Source of the DNA: Photobacterium aquae | GTDB lineage: Bacteria; Pseudomonadota; Gammaproteobacteria; Enterobacterales; Vibrionaceae | DNA: 64,000 nt | Direction: 5' to 3' | Assembly: GCF_001029445.1 (NCBI RefSeq) | Contig: NZ_LDOT01000001.1 | Coordinates: 124,001-188,000, forward strand | Shown: positions 22,683 through 31,666 of the stretch, piece by piece | Layout: each line of letters begins with the position of its first letter | Position numbering within the stretch: the stretch's first letter is position 1 | The notes under the pieces: generated by a model | Seen by the model: the letters and a program-made list of their open reading frames with translations, nothing else | Databases searched by the model: none | Told to the model about the DNA's origin: nothing | Position numbers and translations under genes: made by a program

Positions 22683-23444
22683 GTGTTATCTCAACTTATT
22701 AAACCAATAACAGCATTGCAGTTCCCATTAAAGGAAATGCCTAGTTCATTGTTACTAAATAAAGACAAATCAATTGAGATGTATTACGCACCATTTGATC
22801 ATGTGAATACAGCAGCAAAAATTGTCATTTGTGGAATAACGCCAGGACTACAACAAGCGGAAATCGCACTACAGGAAGCACATCGACAATTAAGTACCAA
22901 CAAGCCTTTGCCTATTGTTAGCCAATCAGCCAAAGAAACCGCCAGTTTCGCCGGCCCCATGCGTAAAAATCTTATACGAATGCTAAATCATATCGGGTTG
23001 CAACATCGGTTAGGCGTAAATGACTGCGAAGAACTATTCACGATCAGGAAGGACTTAGTACATTACACCTCAGCTCTACGTTATCCCGTGTTTGTGAATG
23101 GTAAAAATTACAGTGGGCGCACGCCGAAGATGTTAGGAACGCCATTGCTTCGAGAAGCAATAGAGCAATACCTTGGGGAAGAGCTACGTCAATTGTCTTC
23201 AGAGACATTATACGTCCCCTTAGGCGATTCAGTAGCAGACGTGCTTTTCTTCATGGCTGAGAGCGGATATATCAAGCGCGAGCAAATCTTAGCTGGTATG
23301 CCTCACCCATCGGGGGCTAATGCTGAACGAATAGCATTCTTTTTAGGTGAAAAATCCAGAGAGAACCTATCAGATAAAACAAATCCTGAAATTATCTTAA
23401 GTAAAAAACAACAACTGCTATCAGTATTAGGTTACGCAGTTTGA
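22683..23444 (+). CDS. Uracil-DNA glycosylase-superfamily-like protein
   Basis: A 253-residue protein with UDG-like motifs: VICGITPGLQQAEIA (motif A position, residues about 48-62), FAGPMRKNLIRMLNHIGL (about 92-110) and the C-terminal loop GMPHPSGANAERI (about 206-218), in the place of the usual HPSP loop. These enzymes remove damaged or modified bases. The usual catalytic acidic or polar residue after the first motif is not obvious (TPG-LQQ), so substrate and activity are open. Translation probably starts at GTG 22683, behind AAAGAGAAGAA; an ATG at 22737 is possible. It is divergent from the CoiA-like nuclease gene over 216 bases. Confidence 0.6.
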   Translation: MLSQLIKPITALQFPLKEMPSSLLLNKDKSIEMYYAPFDHVNTAAKIVICGITPGLQQAEIALQEAHRQLSTNKPLPIVSQSAKETASFAGPMRKNLIRMLNHIGLQHRLGVNDCEELFTIRKDLVHYTSALRYPVFVNGKNYSGRTPKMLGTPLLREAIEQYLGEELRQLSSETLYVPLGDSVADVLFFMAESGYIKREQILAGMPHPSGANAERIAFFLGEKSRENLSDKTNPEIILSKKQQLLSVLGYAV

Positions 23445-23783
23445 TGATGAATGAAATACAAGCAGGAGATATCCCTGCTTGTATTCATTATTTACTATAA
23501 GAACTTTCTATACCTGTTCAATAAAGATATGAATACACCTAAGCAACACCAACGCAGTCATAACCCTCAATAGATACAGTGATAGTAAAATTTCCTATCG
23601 TAGCTCCCAAAAACAATCCGAACCAAAACTGACAACCTATCCCTAAAACATATCGCCGGAAATTAAAGTACCTCCGCTTTCAGACATATCCATTATGTAT
23701 ATTGAGCTCGCTCGGGGATATCGCTACTATGGATTGAACAATTTTCAACCAGCGATAGCTGAACAACAAGTAGGTAGACAAGG
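23445..23783. other. Intergenic region
   Basis: This 339-base spacer shows an imperfect hairpin just after the UDG-like gene (AGCAGGAGATATCCCTGCT, 23461-23479). Otherwise I see nothing recognisable. Confidence 0.45.
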
Positions 23784-24590
23784 ATGCAGTCAGACGCCTC
23801 GGCCACACCCGCGATAGTGGCTTCCCCCGCGACATGGAACAGCGCGGAAACGAAAAACGAAATCCCCTCTCCTCCCCAATCAAGGTGCGAACCTTTCAGC
23901 CATATTTCACCTGGGCTGGTGATTGCCTTTGGCAAGAGCATCGATGCCAAACCCCATCGCCATACACTATGGCAGCTCTGCCTGCCAACTCTATCTGCCG
24001 AGCTCAACGGCCAGCCTTTCGATAAGGCTAAGGTTATCCCCCCAGATCAGAGCCATCAACTCCAAATGGAACAGGGCTGGATCATTCTGGCGGAGCCAGA
24101 GAGCCGGGTCGGTGCAGCGATCAGCCAACTGCCGACAGAATTTGCCGGCCAACCGAATCGTACCCTCGGTGGGCTCTACCATGCCCTCGCGGCACAGCCC
24201 GAATTGGTCAACGCACTCAAACAACAGGGCTATACCATCAGCGATTCGAGGATCAGAAAATTGCAGGCCCAACTTGACAGTTGCCTATCTGGCCACTGTC
24301 TAAAACCGGATAAATGGCGGGCCAAGGAAATCGCCGACTGGCTGGCCTTGTCAGAAAGCCGCTTTCTCCATCTCGCCCGCGAGCAACTGGGCATAGCCTG
24401 GCGCCCTTATCTACTCTGGCGACGTCTGCTCTGTGCCGTTAGGGCAATAAAAAACGGAGCGAATACCACTCAGGCGGCCCACCTTGCCGGCTTCAGTGAT
24501 GCGGCGCACCTAAGCAGAACCCTCAAGCGTACCTTTGGCATGACCAGCAGCGAGCTGCTCGCCAGTTTCACCCTGAATAAGAACAAATAG
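23784..24590 (+). CDS. AraC-family transcriptional regulator
   Basis: A 268-residue regulator. The N-terminal half has the cupin-like sensor pattern (SPGLVIAFGKSIDAKPHRHTLWQLCLP, with the PHRH metal/ligand loop). The C-terminal 100 residues form the AraC double helix-turn-helix with TTQAAHLAGFSDAAHLSRTLKRTFGM. It lies 67 bases upstream of, and parallel to, a transglutaminase-like gene, which it may control. The ATG at 23784 has AAGG abutting it, so a start further in is possible; the first 40 residues are low-complexity and may be untranslated. Confidence 0.82.
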   Translation: MQSDASATPAIVASPATWNSAETKNEIPSPPQSRCEPFSHISPGLVIAFGKSIDAKPHRHTLWQLCLPTLSAELNGQPFDKAKVIPPDQSHQLQMEQGWIILAEPESRVGAAISQLPTEFAGQPNRTLGGLYHALAAQPELVNALKQQGYTISDSRIRKLQAQLDSCLSGHCLKPDKWRAKEIADWLALSESRFLHLAREQLGIAWRPYLLWRRLLCAVRAIKNGANTTQAAHLAGFSDAAHLSRTLKRTFGMTSSELLASFTLNKNK

Positions 24591-24657
24591 CCAGTTTGTT
24601 CAATACCGCCCCCCTTTCCTGTTGATACCGTAAGCGTACCAACAGGGAGGATACACC

Positions 24658-25422
24658 ATGAGCATACCAACAGCCCCCAGAACAGCGGATTCCAACATAC
24701 CCGCGCCAGCCGAGCACCCACGGCTACTCCTGCCGACCCCTATGATCGACTACAACCATCCAGCCATATCACAACTTATCGAGAATAAGGGGTGGCGTGC
24801 ACTAGACACGGCAACAGCTCTTCGCGAAGCCTATAATTTCGTCCGCGACGATATATTATTTGGCTATAACAGTGACGATACCCTACCTGCCAGCCAAGTT
24901 CTCAAAGACGGCTACGGGCAATGCAACACCAAAGGTACCCTCCTTATGGCTTTGTTGCGCAGCCTCGCCATACAATGCCGCTTCCATGGCTTTACCATCT
25001 ACAATGCACTCCAGCGCGGGGCAATCCCTGACTACATTATGCCGCTTGCCCCCAAAAAGATTTTGCATAGCTGGATAGAGGTCAAACTGGAGGGGCGATG
25101 GCTTAACCTTGAGGGATTTATCATCGATACGCCATTTCTCGAACAGGTTCAGCGAGCCCACCCCGGTACGCGTATATTCAGTGGCTATGGTATCAGCGTT
25201 GCATGCCTGCAAAACCCGCCGAATATCTTTACCGGCAGTGATACCTATATCCAAGCGCAAGGCATTGCTGATGACCTCGGGGTATTCAATGACCCTGACA
25301 GCTTTTTCTCGCGCTACGGCAGCAACACCCGCGGACTCAAACATATCGCCTACCGCTGGCTGATCCGCCATTTAATCAACCGCCATGTAGATAAAGTGCG
25401 CCGCACAGGGGTCGATAATTAA
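24658..25422 (+). CDS. Transglutaminase-like (papain-fold) protein
   Basis: A 254-residue soluble protein with the transglutaminase-core triad in order: Cys in DGYGQCNTKG (about residue 85), His in ILHSWIEV (about 141) and Asp in GFIIDTP (about 158). Such proteins act as cysteine peptidases, transglutaminases or peptide N-glycanases; many bacterial ones have unknown substrates. A strong ribosome site (ACAGGGAGGATACACC) supports the ATG at 24658. There is no signal peptide. It follows the AraC gene and may be its target. Confidence 0.78.
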   Translation: MSIPTAPRTADSNIPAPAEHPRLLLPTPMIDYNHPAISQLIENKGWRALDTATALREAYNFVRDDILFGYNSDDTLPASQVLKDGYGQCNTKGTLLMALLRSLAIQCRFHGFTIYNALQRGAIPDYIMPLAPKKILHSWIEVKLEGRWLNLEGFIIDTPFLEQVQRAHPGTRIFSGYGISVACLQNPPNIFTGSDTYIQAQGIADDLGVFNDPDSFFSRYGSNTRGLKHIAYRWLIRHLINRHVDKVRRTGVDN

Positions 25423-25470
25423 CCACCACAGTCATCTCCAGCCTGCCGCAACATCACGGCAGGCGATCCA

Positions 25471-25485
25471 ATTCACACTGTAAAT
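25471..25485. promoter_or_regulatory. parS2-like palindrome, one mismatch
   Basis: ATTCACACTGTAAAT differs from the chromosome-II centromere consensus ATTTACANTGTAAAT at one base. It lies about 25 kb from the origin-proximal sites. Binding by ParB2 is possible but weaker sites are common by chance. Confidence 0.4.
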
Positions 25486-25630
25486 CGCTATCAACGCTGC
25501 ATATTTCTATCTTGGAATAAAAAATAAAAATCAATAAAAACAAAATTTTAATTATTTACCCTCTTTCATTTATGCATATTACTCGCCCAAATCCGCCTTC
25601 AATATGGCAATCCTAAATTGCAAATTTAAA

Positions 25631-25710
25631 GCGCGTTCTGCACGGTGGCCTCTGCTAGAGTGAGACCGTGATGTAGCGCACAATTTTAGGGGCGAATCCC
25701 GCCGCGCTCT
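25631..25710 (+). ncRNA. Candidate structured leader RNA of ktrAB
   Basis: A nested hairpin (CACGGT 25641-25646 with ACCGTG 25665-25670, inner CTCT/AGAG) is followed by a short GGCG/CGCC hairpin. The flanking GCGC at 25631 can pair either with GCGC at 25676 or, extended, with CGCGC at 25703-25707; these are mutually exclusive, as in a switch. It matches no RNA family I recognise. Confidence 0.45.
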
Positions 25711-25861
25711 CAAACAACGAGAAAACAACCTATCAGTTGCAGGAATACACCGTGACTACCTAGCCCTCCCGGCACACCACATAACGACATGACACCACGG
25801 TATTGCCAGTGGTGGCTTACTGTCACTATCTATCAAACCAAACTATTCAAGGTACTTATCC

Positions 25862-26515
25862 ATGGCGCATTTTACCGTCATTGGCTTGGGGCGTTTTGGT
25901 GTCGCCGCCAGCCTAGAGTTGATCCACCTCGGCCATACTGTTACCGGCGTCGACTGCGACCCGAAAATTGCCGAAAAATATACTGAAGACTTTACCGAAA
26001 TGGTGATCTGCGATGCCACCGACGAGTGTGCACTGCGTGAAATGGATCTGGGCAACAGCGAAGCCGTCCTGATCGCTATTGGCGAAGACATGCAGGCAAG
26101 CCTGCTCACCACCCTTGCCCTGAAGAACAGTGGCGTAAACAATATCTGGGTAAAAGCCAGCACCAAGGCCCACCATACCATCGTCTCCAAGCTAGGGGTT
26201 TCGCGTATCATCCACCCGGAGGAGGAAATGGGGATCCGGGTCGCCCAATCGCTCAACTACCCGATGGTCAACAATTACCTGTCGATTGGCCACGGCCTGC
26301 ACGTCGTCGAGATTCCCATCCAAGCCTGCCTCAACGAGGTGACGCTGAACCAACTGCTGGGGGATATCAGCGACAATATCGAGCCGCTGCTGGTCAAACG
26401 CGATCAGGAAACCTTCACCCAGCTAAGTGGTGATTTTGTACTGCAAACCAATGATATCCTGTTATTGTGCGGCACCCGGGCCGAATTGAAATACCTCGCC
26501 CCAAGGTTGGTGTAA
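25862..26515 (+). CDS. ktrA: Potassium uptake system gating subunit KtrA
   Basis: A 217-residue cytoplasmic RCK protein that forms an octameric ring on the KtrB channel and gates it with nucleotide. The N-terminal RCK_N domain shows the Rossmann motif GLGRFG (about 8-13) and acidic VDCDP at the end of beta-2; the C-terminal RCK_C domain occupies about 135-215. Length fits KtrA of Vibrio (about 220). The stop is one base before the ktrB start, so the two are co-translated. A structured leader precedes the gene. Confidence 0.93.
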   Translation: MAHFTVIGLGRFGVAASLELIHLGHTVTGVDCDPKIAEKYTEDFTEMVICDATDECALREMDLGNSEAVLIAIGEDMQASLLTTLALKNSGVNNIWVKASTKAHHTIVSKLGVSRIIHPEEEMGIRVAQSLNYPMVNNYLSIGHGLHVVEIPIQACLNEVTLNQLLGDISDNIEPLLVKRDQETFTQLSGDFVLQTNDILLLCGTRAELKYLAPRLV

Positions 26516-26516
26516 C

Positions 26517-27881
26517 ATGGTTTTGTGGCATCCCTCTGTCTCGCCGCTTGAGCGCAAGACCAATGCCGCCAAGAAGATCACAGGGGCGCCGCCCCTGATT
26601 CTGGCGGGCAGCTTCCTTGCCCTGATCTTGCTTGGCACCTGCTTGCTTAAGCTTCCTTTTGCCACAGCGGCACCACTAAGTTGGTCACAAAGCCTGTTTA
26701 CTGCAACTTCCGCCGTCACCGTTACCGGACTGTCGGTGGTTGATACCGGTACCGTGTTCACCACGTTCGGCCAAACCGTCATCGCCCTGCTAATCCAGTG
26801 CGGCGGGTTGGGGCTGATGACCTTTGCCATCGTGACCCTGATCTCGCTGGGCGGCAAAATCGGCTTCCTCGAGCGCACTGTGGCCAAAGAGGCATTCAAC
26901 CAAACCGATACATCGACCCTTGCCTCTACCGCCAAGAACGTGCTGGCCTATGCCCTGTTCGTCGAAAGCATCGGAATGGTTATTCTGGCGGCCTACTGGA
27001 GTCCCGAGCTCGGGTGGAAGACCAGCTTGTTCCACGGGTTCTTCTATACCATCAGCGCCTTCAACAATGCCGGCTTCGCCCTCAGCGCCGACAACCTGAT
27101 GCCCTATGTGGAAGATCCGGTGGTCAACCTGACGATTACGGGGTTGTTCATCGTTGGCGGGCTGGGCTTCTCGGTATGGATCGACCTGCACCGCAACCGA
27201 CGCTGGTCAAAACTGACGCCCTACAGCAAAATGATGATAACCGGCACCGTCTTGCTCAACCTGTTCGCCGTCATCGCCATTTACATGATTGAGTACAACA
27301 ACCCACATACCCTGGCGCATCTCTCCGAGCACGGGAAATGGCTGGCGGCCTGGTTTCAGGCAGTAAGCCCCCGCACAGCGGGTTTTAATACCCTGCCGAT
27401 AGACCAACTCGAAGATGCCACAACAACCCTCATCATGACCCTGATGTTTATCGGCGGCGGCTCGCTAAGCACCGCCAGCGGGATCAAGGTGGTGACTTTC
27501 ATGGTGATGATTCTGGCAACTTACGGGTACCTACGCCGGGACGAAGCGATCTTCGTGTTCAAACGCGAAATCCCGCGCGAAACCGTCAGCAAGGCACTGG
27601 CCCTTACCATGATTTCGGTCGTGGTGAGCTGGCTGGCCATTTTCGGCCTGCTCCTGTCCGAAAAGGCCCCGATGCTCGATATCATGTTCGAAGCCCTGTC
27701 AGCGTTAGGAACCGTCGGCCTGTCACGCGGACTAACCCCGAACCTGACGCCTGCCGGCGAGACCATCATCATCATACTGATGTTTATCGGCCGGGTCGGC
27801 CCGCTGACCCTCGCCTATTTCCTCGCCAGCCCCCGGGCACGCAAGCTACGCTATCCGGAGACCAAACTGGCCATTGGCTAG
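26517..27881 (+). CDS. ktrB: Na+-dependent potassium uptake channel KtrB
   Basis: A 454-residue inner-membrane protein of the Trk/Ktr/HKT superfamily, with four repeated M1-P-M2 units. Selectivity-filter segments with the key glycines are visible: SAVTVTGLSV, AFNNAGFALS, SPRTAGFNTL and ALGTVGLSRG. The flexible gate loop in the third M2 is the GGGSLSTASGIK region. It imports K+ with KtrA during osmotic stress. It follows ktrA directly and is closed by a strong terminator. Confidence 0.95.
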   Translation: MVLWHPSVSPLERKTNAAKKITGAPPLILAGSFLALILLGTCLLKLPFATAAPLSWSQSLFTATSAVTVTGLSVVDTGTVFTTFGQTVIALLIQCGGLGLMTFAIVTLISLGGKIGFLERTVAKEAFNQTDTSTLASTAKNVLAYALFVESIGMVILAAYWSPELGWKTSLFHGFFYTISAFNNAGFALSADNLMPYVEDPVVNLTITGLFIVGGLGFSVWIDLHRNRRWSKLTPYSKMMITGTVLLNLFAVIAIYMIEYNNPHTLAHLSEHGKWLAAWFQAVSPRTAGFNTLPIDQLEDATTTLIMTLMFIGGGSLSTASGIKVVTFMVMILATYGYLRRDEAIFVFKREIPRETVSKALALTMISVVVSWLAIFGLLLSEKAPMLDIMFEALSALGTVGLSRGLTPNLTPAGETIIIILMFIGRVGPLTLAYFLASPRARKLRYPETKLAIG

Positions 27882-27904
27882 ATGCGACCTGTTGCTCAGA
27901 GACA

Positions 27905-27930
27905 AAAAACCGCCTTTTGGCGGTTTTTTT
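27905..27930 (+). terminator. Rho-independent terminator after ktrB
   Basis: The stem AAAAACCGCC/GGCGGTTTTT with loop TTTT has a long T tail. The A-rich left side allows it to act in both directions. Confidence 0.92.
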
Positions 27931-27957
27931 TATGGATATACAATCACAGTAGCAACG

Positions 27958-28566
27958 TCACAGCTTCTCCATTGAAAAACGATCGGCCCCTTTCATTGAC
28001 GCCCGGCAGACATTCTCCCCACTGCTGTTCTGGATATAGGTATAGACTCTACCGCCGCCCTGACGCAAGACATCGATAACTTCATCAATCTCACGATAAA
28101 TATAATAAGAATATTCTTTGCGGTCATACCTTTTACGCAGTATCACCAGATTAGCCAGTGCGAATTCATCCTCGCATGACTTCACATCAGACAATGAGGC
28201 ATCAGGCAAACGCACTGTGTTGATGATAAACAGCGGCTCAATCTTGGACTCGAGCCCCATTGAATCATAAATATCAGAAACTTGCCCAAGGGACAGCCAT
28301 GCCTCTTCTTGTTCATACTCTGAAATATAGAAATAATCCCCGATGTAAATTCCCACCAACAACATGGCCACAACATAACGCTGTATTTTCTTTTTCTTCT
28401 CTGGCTGCTTGAAGCCAACCGCTGCCATCACGATAGCTACAAGAATCATCCAATAATCTTCAATAAAATAACCTACGGTTGCCAACCTGTAGTTCAAATT
28501 ATCGACCAAGAAAGCGCTCAATATAGCGATGAGCAAAACACCCAAAACAACGTATCTTTTTTTCAT
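27958..28566 (-). CDS. Membrane protein of unknown function
   Basis: A 202-residue protein. I chose the ATG at 28566 (MKKRYVVLGVLL); an earlier start at 28617 would add a non-family tail. Three hydrophobic segments (about 5-22, 33-52 and 63-80) precede a soluble C-terminal part (about 85-202) with two cysteines (VKSCED, ENVCRAS). The tail is rich in charged residues and ends DRFSMEKL. I do not recognise it. It is convergent with ktrB and follows the CZB chemoreceptor on the same strand, separated by a terminator. Confidence 0.68.
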   Translation of the reverse strand: MKKRYVVLGVLLIAILSAFLVDNLNYRLATVGYFIEDYWMILVAIVMAAVGFKQPEKKKKIQRYVVAMLLVGIYIGDYFYISEYEQEEAWLSLGQVSDIYDSMGLESKIEPLFIINTVRLPDASLSDVKSCEDEFALANLVILRKRYDRKEYSYYIYREIDEVIDVLRQGGGRVYTYIQNSSGENVCRASMKGADRFSMEKL

Positions 28567-28728
28567 AAAGAACCATGTGGATAAATAATAAAAACGGCAA
28601 TGCCAATAAAAAAGCAAGATAATACAGCAGGAAAAGTACCATAGTTATCTCCGATATCTTTGACCGACATTAACGTTCCTTGCAATATTCCGACGCCTCA
28701 CCCAAACAGATCATGCCTTCATCACATA

Positions 28729-28768
28729 AAAAAACCGCCCTGAACATAGGCTCAGGGCGGTTTTTTCT
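28729..28768. terminator. Bidirectional terminator
   Basis: A 13-bp stem (AAAACCGCCCTGA with TCAGGGCGGTTTT) has T runs on both strands. It ends the CZB chemoreceptor transcript on the minus strand. Confidence 0.88.
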
Positions 28769-28783
28769 GCATTCTAAAAGTAG

Positions 28784-29896
28784 TTAACGCTTAAGCTGTT
28801 TAACCTGCGCGATTTCCCCTTCCAGATCATTAAGCAGGTCTATCACGCTATCTGCCGCCTCTTCCATCTGGGCAAGACAGTGCATCCCCTCTGCTTGATT
28901 CCCCTCGGCAAATGCCTGCAATGCTTTACGGCCATAGGTATGCACATCGGCATGCGGACGCTCTAGCTGCTGATACGAACGGCATCCCGAGAATAGCTGC
29001 TTGCCGCGGCCCTGATAATACCAGTTGCCCAAGCGACAACGGTGGTGATCGACCACCTCCTGGCTATTGAAGCTCTGCTGGCTAAGGCGCTGGTAAATGC
29101 TGACTTTCCATACCACGTGATCAATTTGAACCAGACGGAGAAATATCGAGGTATAGCTCATATCAACCAATCGATACAGCTCTTCGGATTTAAGGATCAG
29201 CGAACTGACAATCATGATCAGCTCTTCGATACTGTCGTGCAATTGAGTACACTGAGTCTCGATGAACTTTGAGCTCTGGTAACAAGTTTGAGTGTTACCG
29301 CTAATCTCACCCACCACATTTTGGATCTGGCTGGCCGCATCGCTGGCATTCTGGGCCAACTTGCGTACCTCATCGGCAACAACGGCAAATCCCCGTCCAT
29401 GATCACCTGCACGGGCAGCCTCAATGGCCGCGTTGAGCGCCAGAAGGTTAGTCTGCTCTGATACATTATTAATCGTGACAATAAACTTGCCGATATCGTC
29501 AGAATTCAACTTCAATACTTCGAGTGAGTCCCCACTCGATTGGATCTGCCCAATAAGCTGATTGAGGGTATCGCGGAACATATTCAAGATGGCAATACCA
29601 TCTTTGTTGTCAGACACATGCTGATCAAGATTAAGCGCAAGGTTCTCAGCCGCGCTGGCAATGTTGCTTCGGATATATTCGAGCGGCGAAACGGATTTGA
29701 GCAGCTTGTTCATAAACTCATCTTTGATTGCAACGGATAACTCCAATTGCTCAACGTGCTGCTGCGTTTCGCTAATCGTCGTGATTAATCGCTCGTTCTC
29801 TTTCCGTTGTTCATCTAACTGAGCACTTAATGTATCTATTACGGCATTGTTACCGTCTTTATTCTTATTGAAGGCGAAACTGAACATATTCGACAA
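28784..29896 (-). CDS. Cytoplasmic chemoreceptor with CZB zinc-binding domain (second copy)
   Basis: A 370-residue soluble receptor with the same plan as the one at 9323: N-terminal coiled coil (about 15-75), MCP hairpin (tip [20 protein letters not shown] at about 142-162) and C-terminal CZB domain (about 245-360) with [17 protein letters not shown] and PHADVHTYG carrying the zinc ligands. GC content is close to that of its neighbours, unlike the 9323 copy. It probably joins a cytoplasmic receptor array and senses zinc or oxidants. It stands alone between terminators. Confidence 0.9.
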   Translation of the reverse strand: MSNMFSFAFNKNKDGNNAVIDTLSAQLDEQRKENERLITTISETQQHVEQLELSVAIKDEFMNKLLKSVSPLEYIRSNIASAAENLALNLDQHVSDNKDGIAILNMFRDTLNQLIGQIQSSGDSLEVLKLNSDDIGKFIVTINNVSEQTNLLALNAAIEAARAGDHGRGFAVVADEVRKLAQNASDAASQIQNVVGEISGNTQTCYQSSKFIETQCTQLHDSIEELIMIVSSLILKSEELYRLVDMSYTSIFLRLVQIDHVVWKVSIYQRLSQQSFNSQEVVDHHRCRLGNWYYQGRGKQLFSGCRSYQQLERPHADVHTYGRKALQAFAEGNQAEGMHCLAQMEEAADSVIDLLNDLEGEIAQVKQLKR

Positions 29897-30083
29897 CCAT
29901 TTTACCTATCGGACAGTGGCGATCATTATCAGGGTAACTTCGCCAAACAACTTAAAAACATTAATAAACAATACAATATGCAGCGTATATACCCTGCGCA
30001 AAACAGCGCGTATTGTATTGACAAACATACCTAAAAGCTATTTTTTGTATTCACAAATGAGATAATTCTGAGGGATTAAGCAC

Positions 30084-30113
30084 AAAAAAACCGCCGGTAT
30101 GATACCGGCGGTT
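30084..30113 (-). terminator. Rho-independent terminator after ackA
   Basis: A perfect 12-bp stem (AACCGCCGGTAT/ATACCGGCGGTT, one-base loop in this pairing) is followed on the minus strand by seven T. Confidence 0.92.
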
Positions 30114-30144
30114 ACGTATGGGGTTAATGGATTTCTTGCCGCTA

Positions 30145-31338
30145 TTAAGCGTGCAGCAGCTCCATTGATTCCTTGGCGATTACCCACTCTTCATTAGTTG
30201 GGATAACCATCGCCACAGGCGTGTTAGGCTTGGTAATAATACCGCGGTTGCCAAAACGTGCCGCTGCGTTAGCGTCTTCATCTTCGCGGTAACCGAAGAT
30301 CTTCAGATTCTCTAGGATCTTGCTACGGATTGGCTGTGAGTTCTCACCAATACCCGCAGTGAAGATAATCGCGTCAAGCTCATCCAGTGCAACCATGTAA
30401 GAGCCGATGTACTTGGCAACACGGTAGCAGAACAGTTCGAATGCCAGTGTCGCGCCTTCGTGGCCGTTTTCCATCGCTTCGATGATGCCGCGGCAGTCGC
30501 TTGTCAGGCCAGATACGCCCAACAGGCCAGATTTCTTGTTCAGCTCATCAAACACAGCTTCCTGAGACCAGCCTTTCTTCAGCAGGAACTCAATGATACT
30601 TGGGTCAAGGTCACCACAACGTGTACCCATCATCAGGCCCGCCAGCGGGGTGAAGCCCATGCTGGTATCGACACTCTTGCCGTTCTTGATTGCACACACT
30701 GACGCGCCGTTACCAAGGTGGACAGAGATGAAGTTGCTTTCGTCAATTGGCTTGTTAACCATTTTCGCAGCTTCACGGCTTACGTAGTAGTGGCTAGTAC
30801 CGTGGAAACCGTAACGACGGATACCGTAATCTTTGTACAGCTTCTGTGAGATAGCGCCAGTGTACGCTTTCGCCGGCATAGTCTGGTGGAAAGCCGTATC
30901 GAATACTGCGTACTGAGACAGGTTAGGGAACGCCTTGATTGACGCGCGCATACCGATAACGTGAGCTGGGTTGTGCAGCGGAGCAAGATCGCTCAGCTTT
31001 TCAATTTCTTCCAGTACTGTATCGTCGATTTTCACTGTCTTGGTAAACTTCTCGCCGCCATGTACAACTCGGTGACCGATAGCAACGATATCCTGCTTCA
31101 TGCCCAGCTCGTCAAGCAGCATTACGATGCGATCAACAGCCTGCTGGTGGTGGTTGCCTTCAGCTTCAAGATGATATTCGTGCTTCTCGCCATCAATCTT
31201 CCAGCTCACTACCGCTTCTGGTAGACCGAAACATTCACCCAAACCGCTCAGGGTTGCTTCACCGCTTACGGTATCGATTAGGGCAAACTTCAGGGAAGAA
31301 CTGCCGGAGTTGATTACAAGTACTAGAGAATTGCTCAT
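30145..31338 (-). CDS. ackA: Acetate kinase
   Basis: A 397-residue ASKHA-fold enzyme interconverts acetyl phosphate plus ADP and acetate plus ATP. Signature motifs are visible: VLVINSGSSSLKFAL at the N-terminus, FDTAFHQTMP, VHLGNGASVCAI and GTRCGDLDPSI. Length is standard. No pta gene is beside it, so this is probably a second, stand-alone ackA, as on chromosome II of V. cholerae. The sequence is codon-biased like a highly expressed gene. A strong terminator follows. Confidence 0.95.
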   Translation of the reverse strand: MSNSLVLVINSGSSSLKFALIDTVSGEATLSGLGECFGLPEAVVSWKIDGEKHEYHLEAEGNHHQQAVDRIVMLLDELGMKQDIVAIGHRVVHGGEKFTKTVKIDDTVLEEIEKLSDLAPLHNPAHVIGMRASIKAFPNLSQYAVFDTAFHQTMPAKAYTGAISQKLYKDYGIRRYGFHGTSHYYVSREAAKMVNKPIDESNFISVHLGNGASVCAIKNGKSVDTSMGFTPLAGLMMGTRCGDLDPSIIEFLLKKGWSQEAVFDELNKKSGLLGVSGLTSDCRGIIEAMENGHEGATLAFELFCYRVAKYIGSYMVALDELDAIIFTAGIGENSQPIRSKILENLKIFGYREDEDANAAARFGNRGIITKPNTPVAMVIPTNEEWVIAKESMELLHA

Positions 31339-31666
31339 GGTTATCTCATCAGAATATTTGTTGGCTTTGAAACAGCGTGCTGTTCCGTGAACACGTCTAT
31401 TTGGTCCAGTGACCTTAGCCAGAAGAAGATGTGTGGAGCAGCATTTTCTTCTGATTTATATTTTATGGTTACATTATTCAATTTTTTTTGAATAACTCAA
31501 CTTTTGTTTCGAGAAAAAAACAAAAAATTGAAATTTCACTGGTTGAGATCAAGATAAGCGCAACGAAAACGTTTAAATGCGTTTATTTATTCACCAAAGT
31601 ACAAAATTCAGCCCATAATTTTTGATGTATTAAAAAAATTGCATAAGCATCTAAATTTCCATGAGA
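31339..31666. promoter_or_regulatory. ackA upstream region
   Basis: This 328-base AT-rich region lies between ackA and the LysR gene, both on the minus strand. It should hold the ackA promoter. The segment AACGAAAACGTTTAAATGCGTTT (31561-31583) contains a small palindrome, AAACGTTT, possibly an operator. Nothing firmer can be seen. Confidence 0.5.

Larger units (their letters stand above)
25423..25861 (+). promoter_or_regulatory. ktrA upstream region
   Basis: The 439-base space contains, in order, a hairpin after the previous gene (GCCTGCCG/CGGCAGGC, 25441-25464), a near-match to parS2 (25471-25485), an AT-rich stretch likely to hold the promoter, and a GC-rich structured leader (25631-25710). 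The ktrA ribosome site is AAGGT at 25849. Confidence 0.6.
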
